Assembly (NCBI RefSeq): GCF_027111255.2
Contig: NZ_CP114285.2
Coordinates: 2,604,001 to 2,668,000 of the forward strand
Length of the DNA: 64,000 nucleotides
Direction: 5' to 3'
Source: Flavobacterium flavigenum
GTDB lineage: Bacteria > Bacteroidota > Bacteroidia > Flavobacteriales > Flavobacteriaceae
Shown here: positions 8,779 through 18,269 of the stretch, one piece after another
Layout of the letters: the number at the start of each line of letters is the position of its first letter
How positions within the stretch are numbered: position 1 is the stretch's first letter
Position numbers and translations under genes: made by a program
The notes under the pieces: generated by a model
Database searches by the model: none
What the model saw: the letters and a program-made list of their open reading frames with translations, nothing else
Told to the model about the DNA's origin: nothing

Positions 8779-11145
8779 ATGAAAAACTCGATACAAGTAG
8801 GTTTTTGGGAAAAATTAGCCCGAATCATACTTAAAAACAGAATTACGATATTAGTTATCCTCACCGCTTTGACTATCTTTTTGGCTTTTCAATGGAAAAA
8901 CCTTGCGATGACATATACCGAAGCTAATTTGCTTCCTAAAGATCATATTGCCAATAAAGAATATCAAAAGTTTCTGGACAAATTTGGTGAAGAAGGAAAC
9001 CTGATCGTAATTGGTTTTAAAGATCCGAAGTTTTTTACCCCTAAAAATTATGCTGCCTGGACCGAAATGATGACAGGCTTAAAAAAATCGAAAGAAGTTG
9101 ATTTGGTAGTTTCTTTAAATGATTTGAAGAAACTGGAAAAAGATACTGTTAACGAAAAATTTGTGCTTTCACCATTTATAGACCAAGCCAAAACACTTGA
9201 TCCGGCTTATTTAAAAAAGGTACAATTCGACTTATTCAACAATCTGCCCTTTTACGAAGGATTGTTATTTAATAAACAAAGCGGAAGCGTGCGTTCTGCG
9301 ATTTACATGAACAAAGCTTTAGTAAATACAGCACAGAGAAAGACTTTTATACTTGAAAACTTAGTTCCAAAAATTGACAAGTTTGAAAAAACTACCGGTA
9401 TTGACCTAAAAGTCTCAGGAATGCCTTACATCAGGACGATTAATGCAAATGATATGAAAGGCGAAATCGGGCTTTTTATAGGTGCGGCTTTGTTTACCGT
9501 TTCTTTGATTTTCTTTTTCTTTTTCCGTTCGTTCAGAGCTACCTTCATTTCGATTTGTATTTTAATTGTCGGCGTAATCTGGTCATTCGGAACGCTGGGA
9601 TTATTTCATTATAAAATTACGATTTTAACAGCCATCATTCCGCCTTTAATTATTGTAATCGGAATCACGAATTGTATATTCCTGATTAACAAATATCAGC
9701 AGGAAATTAAACTCCACAGCAATCAGGCAAAAGCTTTACAACGTATTATTTCTAAAATTGGGGTTTCGACTTTGATGACGAACTTAACGACAGCAATTGG
9801 TTTTGCAACGTTTATGATTACAGGAAATGATTTGCTTTTTGAGTTTGGTCTGGTGACTTCTATCAATGTGATTTCTGTTTATTTACTGACACTCTTAATT
9901 GTGCCAATTGTATACAGTTTCATGTCAATGCCAAACGAAAAACATTTGTACCATTTGACTAAAAACTATATTTCGACTTTGCTTGACTTTGTAGAAAATA
10001 TGATAAAAAACAAACGAAAAGTAATTTATACAATTTACGGATTGCTTTTGGTTTTTAGTGTTATTGGCGTTTTTCAAATGAAAGTTTCGGGCAGTTTGAT
10101 TGGTGAAATGCCAAAAAGCGCTTCATTTTTTAAAGATATTTTATTCTACGAAAAAGAATTCAACGGGGTTATGCCGCTTGAAATCATGATTGACACCAAA
10201 AAGAAAAAAGGTGTTATGAAAGCTTCTACAATTCGTAAAATGGATGAGCTGCAAAATACAATTAGCGAAATGCCTGAGCTGGCAAAACCAGTTTCAGTGG
10301 TAAATCTGGTAAAATATTCGAAACAGGCTTTTTATAACGGAAATCCGGAATATTACCAATTACCTACTTCACAGGAACAGACTTTTATTTTAGGTTATGC
10401 TAAAAACGCAACCAAAAACAGCAAAGAGAACCTGATGAAAGCCTATGTTGATTCGACCGGACAATACGCCCGAATCACCACTTTTATGAAAGATATAGGT
10501 ACGGATGAAATGGCTAAAGTAGAGAAAAAACTGCACTCAAAAATTGACGAAATTTTCCCGAAAGACCGTTATGAAGTAACCGTGACCGGAAAAGCTTTAG
10601 TTTTTCAAAAAGGAACTTCTTATTTGGTAGAAAACTTAATCGAATCACTGATTTTTGCCATTTTAGTAATTGCAATATTGATGCTGTATTTGTTCCGTTC
10701 TCTCAAAATGGTTTTTGCTTCGGTAATTACGAATGTTTTGCCGCTTTGTATCACATCCGGATTAATGGGTTATTTCGGAATTCCGCTAAAACCTTCTACG
10801 ATTCTGGTGTTTAGTATCGCATTTGGAATCTCGGTTGATAATGCGATTCAGTTTATGGCGAAGTACAAACACGATTTATTGCAAAATAACGGAAAAGTAA
10901 AAAAATCGGTTTTCAGCGCTTTAAGAGAAACCGGAATCAGTACTTTTTATACTTCGGTAGTTTTGATTTTAGGATTTGCAACTTTTACGCTTTCCAGCTT
11001 TAGCGGGACCATTGCATTGGGAGGATTAATTTCCTGTACTTTGGCTTTTGCCATGTTTGCTAATTTATTGGTTCTTCCCGCTTTGGTGCTGACTTTTGAG
11101 AAGAAGAAAGCTAAGAAGGAGGATTTGGAAAGTTTGGAGAAGTAA
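8779..11145 (+). CDS. MMPL/RND-superfamily transporter
   Basis: Inner-membrane permease of 788 residues with the duplicated RND layout: one helix near the N-terminus, a large periplasmic loop (~50-225), five helices (~225-400), then the same pattern repeated, ending with helices at ~620-770. Members of the MMPL/sterol-sensing-like group export lipids or hydrophobic molecules using the proton gradient. The typical Asp in the second set (FGISVDNAIQF) is present. No adaptor or outer-membrane partner is adjacent, so it probably works alone. ATG 8779 was chosen because the promoter box sits 19 bases upstream. The substrate is unknown. Confidence 0.88.
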   Translation: MKNSIQVGFWEKLARIILKNRITILVILTALTIFLAFQWKNLAMTYTEANLLPKDHIANKEYQKFLDKFGEEGNLIVIGFKDPKFFTPKNYAAWTEMMTGLKKSKEVDLVVSLNDLKKLEKDTVNEKFVLSPFIDQAKTLDPAYLKKVQFDLFNNLPFYEGLLFNKQSGSVRSAIYMNKALVNTAQRKTFILENLVPKIDKFEKTTGIDLKVSGMPYIRTINANDMKGEIGLFIGAALFTVSLIFFFFFRSFRATFISICILIVGVIWSFGTLGLFHYKITILTAIIPPLIIVIGITNCIFLINKYQQEIKLHSNQAKALQRIISKIGVSTLMTNLTTAIGFATFMITGNDLLFEFGLVTSINVISVYLLTLLIVPIVYSFMSMPNEKHLYHLTKNYISTLLDFVENMIKNKRKVIYTIYGLLLVFSVIGVFQMKVSGSLIGEMPKSASFFKDILFYEKEFNGVMPLEIMIDTKKKKGVMKASTIRKMDELQNTISEMPELAKPVSVVNLVKYSKQAFYNGNPEYYQLPTSQEQTFILGYAKNATKNSKENLMKAYVDSTGQYARITTFMKDIGTDEMAKVEKKLHSKIDEIFPKDRYEVTVTGKALVFQKGTSYLVENLIESLIFAILVIAILMLYLFRSLKMVFASVITNVLPLCITSGLMGYFGIPLKPSTILVFSIAFGISVDNAIQFMAKYKHDLLQNNGKVKKSVFSALRETGISTFYTSVVLILGFATFTLSSFSGTIALGGLISCTLAFAMFANLLVLPALVLTFEKKKAKKEDLESLEK

Positions 11146-11213
11146 TTTTTTGCCACTAATTTCACTAATTGGCACTAATTTCAAATAATACTTGACAAAA
11201 GTTTGCCGCAATC

Positions 11214-11316
11214 TTGTCATTTCGACGAAGGAGAAATCACACCAGAAACTCCGCAAAGTAAATTGTCTAATCTTTGTAGAATCCCGAGTGTGATTTCTCC
11301 TTCGTCGAAATGACAA
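11214..11316. repeat. MITE-like element with 29-bp perfect inverted repeats
   Basis: Arms at 11214-11242 and 11288-11316 are exact inverse complements containing TTTCGACGAAGGAGAAATC. The interior is 45 bases and non-coding. The element lies between the MMPL gene and asnS. I recognise the arm sequence as recurrent between Flavobacterium genes, but only this copy is in the window. It could form a long hairpin in RNA from either strand. Confidence 0.85.
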
Positions 11317-11359
11317 AAAATACGAAGTAAAAATTACTTCTTTTGAAACCTACTGCCCT

Positions 11360-11428
11360 AGCCCTGATCGAAGCGGCATCCTTTCTATTTTTGCTGCCAA
11401 AAATAGAAAGATACAGCGAAGAGCAGGA
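11360..11428 (+). repeat. Dispersed hairpin repeat, copy 2 of 4
   Basis: Starts AGCCCTGATCGAAGCGGCATCC and ends GAGCAGGA. The central stem CTATTTTTG/CAAAAATAG differs entirely from the other copies. The 11146-11530 gap also has a GCCACTAATTTCACTAATT direct-repeat tract at its left end and the asnS promoter at its right. Confidence 0.85.
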
Positions 11429-11457
11429 AACAGCTTCAAAAATTAATTATTATCGTT

Positions 11458-11465
11458 TATATTTG
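11458..11465 (+). promoter_or_regulatory. Promoter -7 box of asnS
   Basis: TATATTTG, an exact TAnnTTTG match, leaves a leader of about 60 bases that ends in AATCTAAAAATCTAAAATT before the ATG. Confidence 0.7.
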
Positions 11466-11530
11466 CAATTCGATATAAAAACTGATTTTATATGAATGTA
11501 AAATCAGCAATCTAAAAATCTAAAATTAAA

Positions 11531-12976
11531 ATGAAACACACAAAAGTTAGAGACTTATTAAACAGTACGACGACGTTACAGGAAGTGAATGCAAAAGGTT
11601 GGGTGAGAACTTTTAGAAATAATCAGTTCATCGCGCTTAATGACGGTTCTACAATTAATAATATACAATGTGTTGTTGATTTTGAAAATACTCCAGAAGA
11701 GACTTTAAAAAGAATCACAACCGGAGCTTCGGTTTCTGTTTTTGGAACTTTGGTAGAAAGTAAAGGTGCGGGTCAGAAATACGAAATTCAGGTTTCTAAA
11801 CTAGAAATCCTTGGAGATTCTGATGCCGAGAAATTCCCAATGCAGCCTAAAAAACACTCTTTAGAATTTTTACGTGAAAATGCTCACCTGCGTGTTCGTA
11901 CAAATGCTTTTGGTGCGATTATGCGTGTGCGTTCGGTGTTATCTTATGCGGTTCACAAATATTTCCAGGACAGAGGTTTCGTTTATGTAAACACACCAAT
12001 TATTACCGGAGCTGATGCTGAAGGTGCCGGAGAAATGTTTCAGGTTACTTCTTTACCATTGGACAATCTTCCTAAAAATGAAGAAGGAAACATTGATTTC
12101 AAAAAGGATTTCTTTGGAAAACATACCAACTTAACGGTTTCGGGACAATTAGAAGGGGAAACTTTCGCAATGGCTTTGGGTCAGATTTATACTTTTGGAC
12201 CAACGTTTAGAGCAGAAAATTCAAACACTTCACGTCACTTGGCAGAATTCTGGATGATTGAGCCGGAAGTTGCTTTCAACGACCTTGATGACAATATGGA
12301 TCTGGCTGAAGATTTTATTCAGTATGTAATTAAATATGCTTTAGATAATTGTAAAGACGATTTAGCTTTCTTGGAAGGAAGACTCTTAGAAGAAGAAAAA
12401 TCAAAACCACAAGCAGAAAGAAGCGAAATGGCGTTGTTAGAAAAACTAAACTTCGTTTTGGAGAACAACTTCAAACGTGTTTCTTATACGGAAGCAATTG
12501 ATATTTTAAGAGATTCAACTCCAAATAAAAAGAAGAAATTTCAATATCTTATCACAGAATGGGGAGCTGATTTACAATCAGAGCATGAGCGTTATTTGGT
12601 TGAAAAACACTTTAAATGTCCGGTAATTTTATACGATTACCCGGCAAATATTAAAGCGTTTTACATGCGTTTGAATGACAACACAGAACCAGGAAGAGAA
12701 ACGGTTCGTGCCATGGATATCCTTTTCCCTGGAATTGGAGAAATCGTGGGTGGTTCTGAAAGAGAAGAGCGTTACGATGTTTTGGTTCAGAAAATGGAAG
12801 CGCTTGGAATTGACAAAGAAGAATTATACTGGTATTTAGACACCAGAAGATTTGGTTCTGCTACACACGCAGGTTTCGGTTTAGGATTTGAGCGTTTGGT
12901 ATTGTTTGTTACAGGAATGACAAACATTAGGGACGTAATTCCTTTCCCAAGAACTCCTGGAAGTGCGGAATTCTAA
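11531..12976 (+). CDS. asnS: Asparaginyl-tRNA synthetase
   Basis: Class II aminoacyl-tRNA synthetase that charges tRNA-Asn. The 481-residue length is usual. An OB-fold anticodon-binding domain fills ~1-110 ([18 protein letters not shown]). The catalytic domain carries motif 2 ([21 protein letters not shown], near 225-245) and motif 3 ([15 protein letters not shown] near 450). The Asn-specific form is indicated by the close match to AsnRS rather than AspRS order. Its presence suggests direct Asn-tRNA charging. The long leader ends in A-rich repeats with no Shine-Dalgarno sequence. rpoN follows in the same direction. Confidence 0.96.
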   Translation: MKHTKVRDLLNSTTTLQEVNAKGWVRTFRNNQFIALNDGSTINNIQCVVDFENTPEETLKRITTGASVSVFGTLVESKGAGQKYEIQVSKLEILGDSDAEKFPMQPKKHSLEFLRENAHLRVRTNAFGAIMRVRSVLSYAVHKYFQDRGFVYVNTPIITGADAEGAGEMFQVTSLPLDNLPKNEEGNIDFKKDFFGKHTNLTVSGQLEGETFAMALGQIYTFGPTFRAENSNTSRHLAEFWMIEPEVAFNDLDDNMDLAEDFIQYVIKYALDNCKDDLAFLEGRLLEEEKSKPQAERSEMALLEKLNFVLENNFKRVSYTEAIDILRDSTPNKKKKFQYLITEWGADLQSEHERYLVEKHFKCPVILYDYPANIKAFYMRLNDNTEPGRETVRAMDILFPGIGEIVGGSEREERYDVLVQKMEALGIDKEELYWYLDTRRFGSATHAGFGLGFERLVLFVTGMTNIRDVIPFPRTPGSAEF

Positions 12977-12985
12977 GAAGTTAGA

Positions 12986-13097
12986 AAGTTTCAGGTTTCA
13001 GGTTATTGGAACTTGAACTAAAATTATAAAATTTGTTTTCGAGTTTCAGTTTTCAGTTTTGCCGTTCAGTTGAGCAACTTGAAACCTGAAACTTGAA
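12986..13097. repeat. Inverted repeat between asnS and rpoN
   Basis: AAGTTTCAGGTTTCAGGTT near the left end pairs with AACTTGAAACCTGAAACTT at the right with one mismatch, around about 70 bases. It may act as an RNA hairpin that separates or attenuates asnS and rpoN transcription. No TAnnTTTG box was seen for rpoN, so read-through is possible. Confidence 0.7.
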
Positions 13098-13114
13098 AAT
13101 TTTAACAAAAACAA

Positions 13115-14575
13115 ATGCTAAAGCAATTTTTAAATTTAAAATTATCCCAGAAATTATCTCCTCAGCAAATCCAGCTGATGAAGTTAATTCAATTGCCTAC
13201 GCAAGCTTTTGAACAGCGTTTATTAGAAGAAATGAACGAAAATCCGGCTTTAGAAGCGGGTCAGGAAGATGAATATGAAGCTGATGAATTTGCTAATGAG
13301 GAATACGACGATTATGATGATGCAGAATCAGACAGAATCGAAGCAGAGGATATTAATATTGACGAATACTTAAGCGACGACGATACTCCGGATTATAAAA
13401 CTCAGGTGAATAATTATGGAGACGAAGAAGAACGTGAAACACCTTTTGCTTCGCCAATAAGTTTTCATCAGGATTTGATCAATCAGCTGAATACTTTTAT
13501 TTTGAATGACGAAGAGCGCGAAATCGCTGAGTTCTTAGTGGGGAGCATCGATGATATGGGTTACATCCGCAGAAGTATTCCGGATATTGTAGACGATATG
13601 GCTTTTACTCAGGGAATTTATACCGATGAAACCATGGTCGAAAAAATGCTGCATGTCATTCACGAACTAGAACCTTCCGGAGTTGGCGCACGTGATTTGC
13701 AGGAATGTTTATTACTGCAGTTAAAGCACAAAACACCAACTGAATATGTTGATCTGGCGATTGATATTATCGAAAATCAGTTTGACGCTTTTACAAAAAA
13801 ACATTACGATAAACTTTTACAAAAATACAGTGTTTCAAACGAACAGCTTAAAAAGGCTATTCACGAAATTGAAAGACTGAACCCAAAACCGGGCGGTTCT
13901 TTTACAGGAAATAATAAAGTCACAGAAAATGTAGTTCCCGACTTCGCGATCAGAATAGTTGACGGCGAACTGGAACTAACTTTAAACGGAAGAAATGCCC
14001 CTTCCCTGCACGTTTCTAAAGATTATCAGGAAATGATGCAGACGTATAAAGATTCGCGTGATAAATCGACTGCTCAGAAAGATGCGGTTCAGTTTATCAA
14101 ACAAAAACTGGATTCGGCTAAATGGTTTATCGATGCGATCAGACAGCGTCAGGAAACATTATTTGTGACAATGAATGCGATTATGCATTACCAGGAAGAA
14201 TTTTTCTTAGATGGTGACGAAACCAAACTAAAACCCATGATCTTAAAAGATATTGCGGATATGGTTGGTCTGGATATTTCGACGATTTCACGTGTCGCTA
14301 ACAGCAAATATGTTGAAACACCATACGGAACAAAACTGATAAAAGAATTTTTCTCTGAAGCTATGAAAAATGATCAGGGAGAAGATGTTTCTACTTTAGA
14401 AATCAAAAAGATCCTAAAAAATACCATTGAAGAAGAAGATAAGAAAAAGCCACTTCCGGACGATCAACTGGCTGAAATCTTAAAAGAAAAAGGATATCCG
14501 ATTGCAAGAAGAACAATTGCTAAATACCGTGAACAATTGGATATTCCGGTTGCAAGGATGAGGAAAAAGATTTAA
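13115..14575 (+). CDS. rpoN: RNA polymerase sigma-54 factor
   Basis: Alternative sigma factor of 486 residues for -24/-12 promoters that need an enhancer-binding ATPase. Region I is Gln-rich (LSQKLSPQQIQLMKLIQLP). Region II is strongly acidic (~50-110). The core-binding domain follows, and the C-terminus has the RpoN box ARRTIAKYREQLDIP with MRKKI. It is full length. A candidate -24/-12 promoter and an NtrC-type activator occur elsewhere in this window (39594 and 36837). Confidence 0.96.
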   Translation: MLKQFLNLKLSQKLSPQQIQLMKLIQLPTQAFEQRLLEEMNENPALEAGQEDEYEADEFANEEYDDYDDAESDRIEAEDINIDEYLSDDDTPDYKTQVNNYGDEEERETPFASPISFHQDLINQLNTFILNDEEREIAEFLVGSIDDMGYIRRSIPDIVDDMAFTQGIYTDETMVEKMLHVIHELEPSGVGARDLQECLLLQLKHKTPTEYVDLAIDIIENQFDAFTKKHYDKLLQKYSVSNEQLKKAIHEIERLNPKPGGSFTGNNKVTENVVPDFAIRIVDGELELTLNGRNAPSLHVSKDYQEMMQTYKDSRDKSTAQKDAVQFIKQKLDSAKWFIDAIRQRQETLFVTMNAIMHYQEEFFLDGDETKLKPMILKDIADMVGLDISTISRVANSKYVETPYGTKLIKEFFSEAMKNDQGEDVSTLEIKKILKNTIEEEDKKKPLPDDQLAEILKEKGYPIARRTIAKYREQLDIPVARMRKKI

Positions 14576-14592
14576 TTTTTTTTATAAATAGA

Positions 14593-14630
14593 AAACCCGA
14601 CAAAATTCACATTCTGTCGGGTTTTTATTT
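14593..14630 (+). terminator. Rho-independent terminator after rpoN
   Basis: AAACCCGACA and TGTCGGGTTT form a 10-bp stem with a 12-base loop and a following T-rich run. Confidence 0.85.
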
Positions 14631-14642
14631 GGATCAAAAAGC

Positions 14643-15062
14643 TTATTTATACTGGTCAGGAAATATTTTTACATTAAACAAAAACACTTTATTTTTATCA
14701 CTGTAACTATAAACCAATGCATAATCATTTTCTCTAAAAACCTGTAGCCCCGGATTTGCTTTTGCTGTACCGATTAAGCTTTTCTCAATTTCCGTTTTTA
14801 TAACCTTTACCTCAGCTTTTTCTTTCACAACATTCAACAAGGTAAGATTGTACTGAACTGTTCTTTCTTTATGTAAACTTACGCTATCCAGACGAATTCC
14901 CTCCTGAATAACTAACGGGCAATTTTTATTGTATTTCACTACTAATTCCGTTACTTCTTTATTTGCTTCTTCAGTATTTTCAGCAATAAAAAAATAGAAA
15001 TAGCCTGCAACGCCCATCGCAATTACAATAATTGCTAAAAATAAAATATTCTGCTTTCTCAT
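14643..15062 (-). CDS. Membrane-anchored hypothetical protein
   Basis: Unrecognised protein of 139 residues. A single hydrophobic helix (~5-23) is followed by a ~115-residue soluble domain, probably outside the cytoplasm, with a charged linker ENTEEANKE. I start it at ATG 15062. A GTG at 15086 overlaps the tdk stop as GTGA and would add eight polar residues, and this cannot be excluded. Either way it follows tdk closely and is probably co-transcribed with it. No catalytic motif is visible. Confidence 0.65.
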   Translation of the reverse strand: MRKQNILFLAIIVIAMGVAGYFYFFIAENTEEANKEVTELVVKYNKNCPLVIQEGIRLDSVSLHKERTVQYNLTLLNVVKEKAEVKVIKTEIEKSLIGTAKANPGLQVFRENDYALVYSYSDKNKVFLFNVKIFPDQYK

Positions 15063-15082
15063 GTCTGTATTGTTAAGGCTTT

Positions 15083-15676
15083 TCACTTATTCTCCTGGCT
15101 TTTTTTCATCGCATTAAAGTACGCTGCACGGCTAAGCGGTTCGTATTCCTCGATTTCACCAAGCATAACCAATTTATCATTATCTGTTTTTCTAAAACTG
15201 TAATTAGCCAGATTTCCGGTTCTGGTACAAACGGCATGAACCTTTGTAACATATTCTGCTGTAGCCATAAGTCCCGGCATTGGACCAAATGGATTTCCTT
15301 TAAAATCCATATCCAGACCAGCAACAATAACACGAATTCCTTGATTCGCAAGATCGTTACAGACTGTTATGATTTCGTCATCAAAAAATTGGGCTTCATC
15401 AATTCCGATCACATCACAGCCCTGAGCCAAGATTGAGATATTGGCAGCAGCCGGAACGGGTGTTGACCGAATTTCATTAGAGTCGTGTGAAACAACCATT
15501 TCGTCATGATAGCGGGTATCTATGGCAGGTTTAAAGATTTCGACTCTTTGTTTGGCAAATTGGGCGCGCTTGAGCCTGCGGATTAACTCCTCGGTTTTAC
15601 CCGAAAACATTGATCCACAAATAACTTCAATCCAGCCAAATTGTTCTTTGTGATTTACTGTATTTTCGAGAAACAT
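15083..15676 (-). CDS. tdk: Thymidine kinase, type II
   Basis: Phosphorylates thymidine in the salvage pathway. The 197-residue product has P-loop GSMFSGKT (21-28) and the catalytic IGIDEAQFF (E94). In the C-terminal zinc/lasso region only one of the usual Cys ligands is present ([15 protein letters not shown]), and the closing CxxC is replaced by LSRAAYF. Zinc is therefore probably not bound by the usual four Cys. The start at 15676 was chosen because a promoter box sits at 15768-15775, inside or before the longer alternatives. The hypothetical membrane gene follows it directly. Confidence 0.92.
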   Translation of the reverse strand: MFLENTVNHKEQFGWIEVICGSMFSGKTEELIRRLKRAQFAKQRVEIFKPAIDTRYHDEMVVSHDSNEIRSTPVPAAANISILAQGCDVIGIDEAQFFDDEIITVCNDLANQGIRVIVAGLDMDFKGNPFGPMPGLMATAEYVTKVHAVCTRTGNLANYSFRKTDNDKLVMLGEIEEYEPLSRAAYFNAMKKSQENK

Positions 15677-15767
15677 TTTGTATTTTTCTACCTTTAAAAA
15701 TGAATAGTTTTTATTACTTTGTACTGGTAATAAACTGATGTGAAAAATTGTCCTTTTACACTTTTTC

Positions 15768-15775
15768 AAAAGTAG
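15768..15775 (-). promoter_or_regulatory. Promoter -7 box of tdk
   Basis: On the minus strand TACTTTTG matches TAnnTTTG. It overlaps the most upstream in-frame ATG (15769), so translation must start further in. The leader to 15676 is about 85 bases. Confidence 0.6.
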
Positions 15776-15906
15776 AGAATTTTTATGAAATTGAAGATTC
15801 GCTCGCGTTTATTAACAGAAAATAAATATCAGGCGAATTTCTTTCGCAAATTAAAAAGACATTCAAAATATACTAAAATACCCTATTCACTATAATTTCA
15901 ATAGTT

Positions 15907-16917
15907 ATGAAAAAAAAACTGGAAGCCGATTTAATCAGCATTGCACATCGAATTTTAAAGCTTAAAAACAAATCCGATATCAATCAATTGTATCTGGAAA
16001 CACAGAAATTATATGAAAAATTAACTGTATTAAAATTTGTAGAAGAAAATTTCGATGATATAAAACCCACTATTGGATACAGCGAAATAGAATCTCAGAT
16101 TGCAACTGTTTTTGACAAAGAGGAAAATCTTCCTGCAGCAATTCAGGCTGAAGAAACAGTTCCGGCTGTTGTTGAAGAAACTGTAATTAAAGCAGAAGTT
16201 ATTGCCGAACCTGAAATTATTGAAGCAACTCCTATTGAAGTCGTTGCTGAAATTCCAAAAGTTACTGCGCAAAAAGAAACTGTAGTCGATATTCCTGTAG
16301 AAAAAGTAGAGGAAATAGCTGCAAAAATGGAAGAACCTGTTGCTGAAACCAAGACAGAAACAGAACCCTCTGAAGAATTTTCTTTTAAAACAGTAAGCGA
16401 TTTAAAACCAATTCCGGATTTCAAACCTGCATTTGAATTAGAAAAAGAAGAAATAAAACCTGAAGAACCAAAAGTACCTGCAAAATCGGACGCTGTTACA
16501 ATTTCGCTGGAAGATATTCTGGGTGTTAGTTATGTAGATGCACAATTTGTTAAAGTAGATGATATTAAAGATGTTTCTTCTGCTCCTGCAGCTTCAATAA
16601 ATGAATTTCAGGAGAAGCAGGCACCAGTTCTGGCTACAATTGCAGAACCGGTAAAAACGAAGACCGTTCCGTTAAACGAAAAACTGGCACGAGGTTTCCA
16701 TATTGATCTCAATGACCGTATTGCCTTTACTAAAAATCTTTTCGGAAACAATACCGAAGATTACAGCCGTGTTTTAAATCAGCTGTTGACATTTGACAGT
16801 TTCAGTGAAGCCAAAGAATTCATAGAAACGATGGTAAAACCGGACTATAACGACTGGCAGGGTAAAGAAGATTATGAAGAGCGTTTTCTGGGAATTATTG
16901 AGAAGAAATTTTCATAA
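15907..16917 (+). CDS. Acidic hypothetical protein with a low-complexity linker
   Basis: Unrecognised protein of 336 residues with no signal peptide. Three parts are visible: a helical N-terminal segment (1-~75), a long Val/Glu/Pro/Ala-rich linker (~76-235) that is probably disordered, and a conserved-looking C-terminal segment (~255-336) with LARGFHIDLNDRIAFTKNLF and an Asp/Glu-rich end. The ends look folded and the middle looks like a tether, suggesting a cytoplasmic scaffold or adaptor. That is inference. rsmI follows 37 bases downstream. Confidence 0.75.
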   Translation: MKKKLEADLISIAHRILKLKNKSDINQLYLETQKLYEKLTVLKFVEENFDDIKPTIGYSEIESQIATVFDKEENLPAAIQAEETVPAVVEETVIKAEVIAEPEIIEATPIEVVAEIPKVTAQKETVVDIPVEKVEEIAAKMEEPVAETKTETEPSEEFSFKTVSDLKPIPDFKPAFELEKEEIKPEEPKVPAKSDAVTISLEDILGVSYVDAQFVKVDDIKDVSSAPAASINEFQEKQAPVLATIAEPVKTKTVPLNEKLARGFHIDLNDRIAFTKNLFGNNTEDYSRVLNQLLTFDSFSEAKEFIETMVKPDYNDWQGKEDYEERFLGIIEKKFS

Positions 16918-16954
16918 CCTTTTCGTTTCACATTTTACATTTCACAAATAAACT

Positions 16955-17674
16955 ATGTCAAAACTATATATCGTTCCAACGCCAATCGGCAATCTCGAAG
17001 ACATGACTTTTCGCGCCATTCGCGTTTTGAAAGAAGTCGATCTGATTTTGGCCGAAGACACCAGAACGAGCGGTAAACTTTTAAAGCATTTTGAAATTGG
17101 CACGCACATGCACAGCCATCATATGCACAACGAACATAAAACCACCGAAAATCTAATCGCCCGCCTAAAAGCCGGTGAAACGATTGCTTTAATTTCAGAT
17201 GCAGGAACTCCGGCCATTTCAGATCCTGGATTTTTACTGACCCGGGCCTGTGTCGAAAACAAGATTGAAGTAGAATGCCTTCCCGGTGCAACAGCTTTTG
17301 TTCCCGCTTTAGTAAACAGCGGACTGCCGAATGACCGATTTATTTTTGAAGGTTTCCTTCCGGAGAAAAAAGGACGTCAGACCCGATTTTTGGCTTTAGC
17401 CGAAGAAACCAGAACGATGATTTTGTATGTCTCACCACATAAATTAGTCAAGACTTTAGCAGAGTTTATTCAATATTTTGGAGAAGACAGACAAGTCTGC
17501 GTTTCGCGTGAATTATCAAAACTGCACGAAGAAAATGTACGCGGAACAGCAAAAGAAGTTCTGACACATTTTGAAAAAACAGCTCCCAGAGGTGAAATTG
17601 TTGTGGTTGTTGCCGGAAAAACAATAGAAAAAGAAGCCAAAAAAAGTAAATATTCAAAAGACGAAGAAGAATAA
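16955..17674 (+). CDS. rsmI: 16S rRNA (cytidine1402-2'-O)-methyltransferase
   Basis: SAM-dependent methyltransferase that modifies C1402 in the decoding centre of 16S rRNA. The 239-residue product shows PTPIGNLEDMTFRAI at the N-terminus, ILAEDTRTSG, ISDAGTPAISDPG and LPGATAFVPALVNSG in the family order. It is shorter than the E. coli protein because the small C-terminal domain is absent. It ends in a Lys/Glu tail. It is likely read with the preceding hypothetical gene. Confidence 0.94.
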   Translation: MSKLYIVPTPIGNLEDMTFRAIRVLKEVDLILAEDTRTSGKLLKHFEIGTHMHSHHMHNEHKTTENLIARLKAGETIALISDAGTPAISDPGFLLTRACVENKIEVECLPGATAFVPALVNSGLPNDRFIFEGFLPEKKGRQTRFLALAEETRTMILYVSPHKLVKTLAEFIQYFGEDRQVCVSRELSKLHEENVRGTAKEVLTHFEKTAPRGEIVVVVAGKTIEKEAKKSKYSKDEEE

Positions 17675-17675
17675 T

Positions 17676-17752
17676 TTTTGCCACAGATTACACAGATTAG
17701 CACAGATTAATGAATAAAAAAAATCATTTTATCCGTTTAATCTGTGGCAAAA
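17676..17752. repeat. Hairpin repeat of the TTTTGCCACAGATTA type
   Basis: A perfect 15-bp inverted repeat (17676-17690 with 17738-17752) surrounds the direct repeats CACAGATTA. Similar half-units occur at 8208-8225 and 11148-11183. It directly follows the rsmI stop and may end transcription. Confidence 0.7.
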
Positions 17753-17780
17753 ACTAAATAAAATTTATCAAATAAACATC

Positions 17781-18125
17781 ATGAGCATTCAAGCCTTTTT
17801 AGAAAAAGTAAAACAAAACCCAACACAAATCACATTTCCTGAAACCATTGCAGTAATTGAAGAAAACTACAACTTCACACCAACTGCTTTTCAAAACGGA
17901 ACACAACATAATGCAGCAGGCGAAAATTCAGGATCCTGCAAATTATTTTCTTTCGCAAAATTGCAAAACCTAAGCAAGGAAGAAACATTAGCCTGTTTCG
18001 GTGCTTTTTATTTTGAAGAAGTTTTAGGCGATCCAAACGGAACAAACCACCAAAACATTAGAAATTTCATCAACTTAGGCTGGGACGGCATTCAGTTTGA
18101 AGGGAATGCTTTAGAAGCAAAATAA
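17781..18125 (+). CDS. HopJ-family protein
   Basis: Small cytoplasmic protein of 114 residues matching the HopJ type III effector family by its order FPETIAVIEENYNFTP, FQNGTQHNAAGENSGSCKLFSFA and FYFEEVLGDPNGTNHQNIRNF. The family is named after a Pseudomonas effector but is widespread in free-living bacteria without type III secretion, and no such system is seen here. The biochemical role is unknown. Confidence 0.85.
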   Translation: MSIQAFLEKVKQNPTQITFPETIAVIEENYNFTPTAFQNGTQHNAAGENSGSCKLFSFAKLQNLSKEETLACFGAFYFEEVLGDPNGTNHQNIRNFINLGWDGIQFEGNALEAK

Positions 18126-18192
18126 TTTTAGATTTTAGAATTCCACATTCTGAAATAATTAAAATTCTGAAAAAGCCAAACACAAAATATTC

Positions 18193-18244
18193 AACCACAA
18201 ATTTTCGCAAATTGAATTGGTGGAAATTTGTGTAATTTGTGGTT
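18193..18244. repeat. Inverted repeat AACCACAAATT
   Basis: An 11-bp perfect stem (18193-18203 with 18234-18244) surrounds a second internal CGCAAATT/AATTTGTG pairing. It lies between the HopJ gene and recJ. Confidence 0.65.
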
Positions 18245-18269
18245 AAAAAATAAACATCAAATTAAACGT

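Noticed and set aside
16030..16424. Two antisense reading frames inside the acidic protein gene at 15907
   Set aside because: They arise from the low-complexity codons of the sense gene and show no promoter or protein-like composition.
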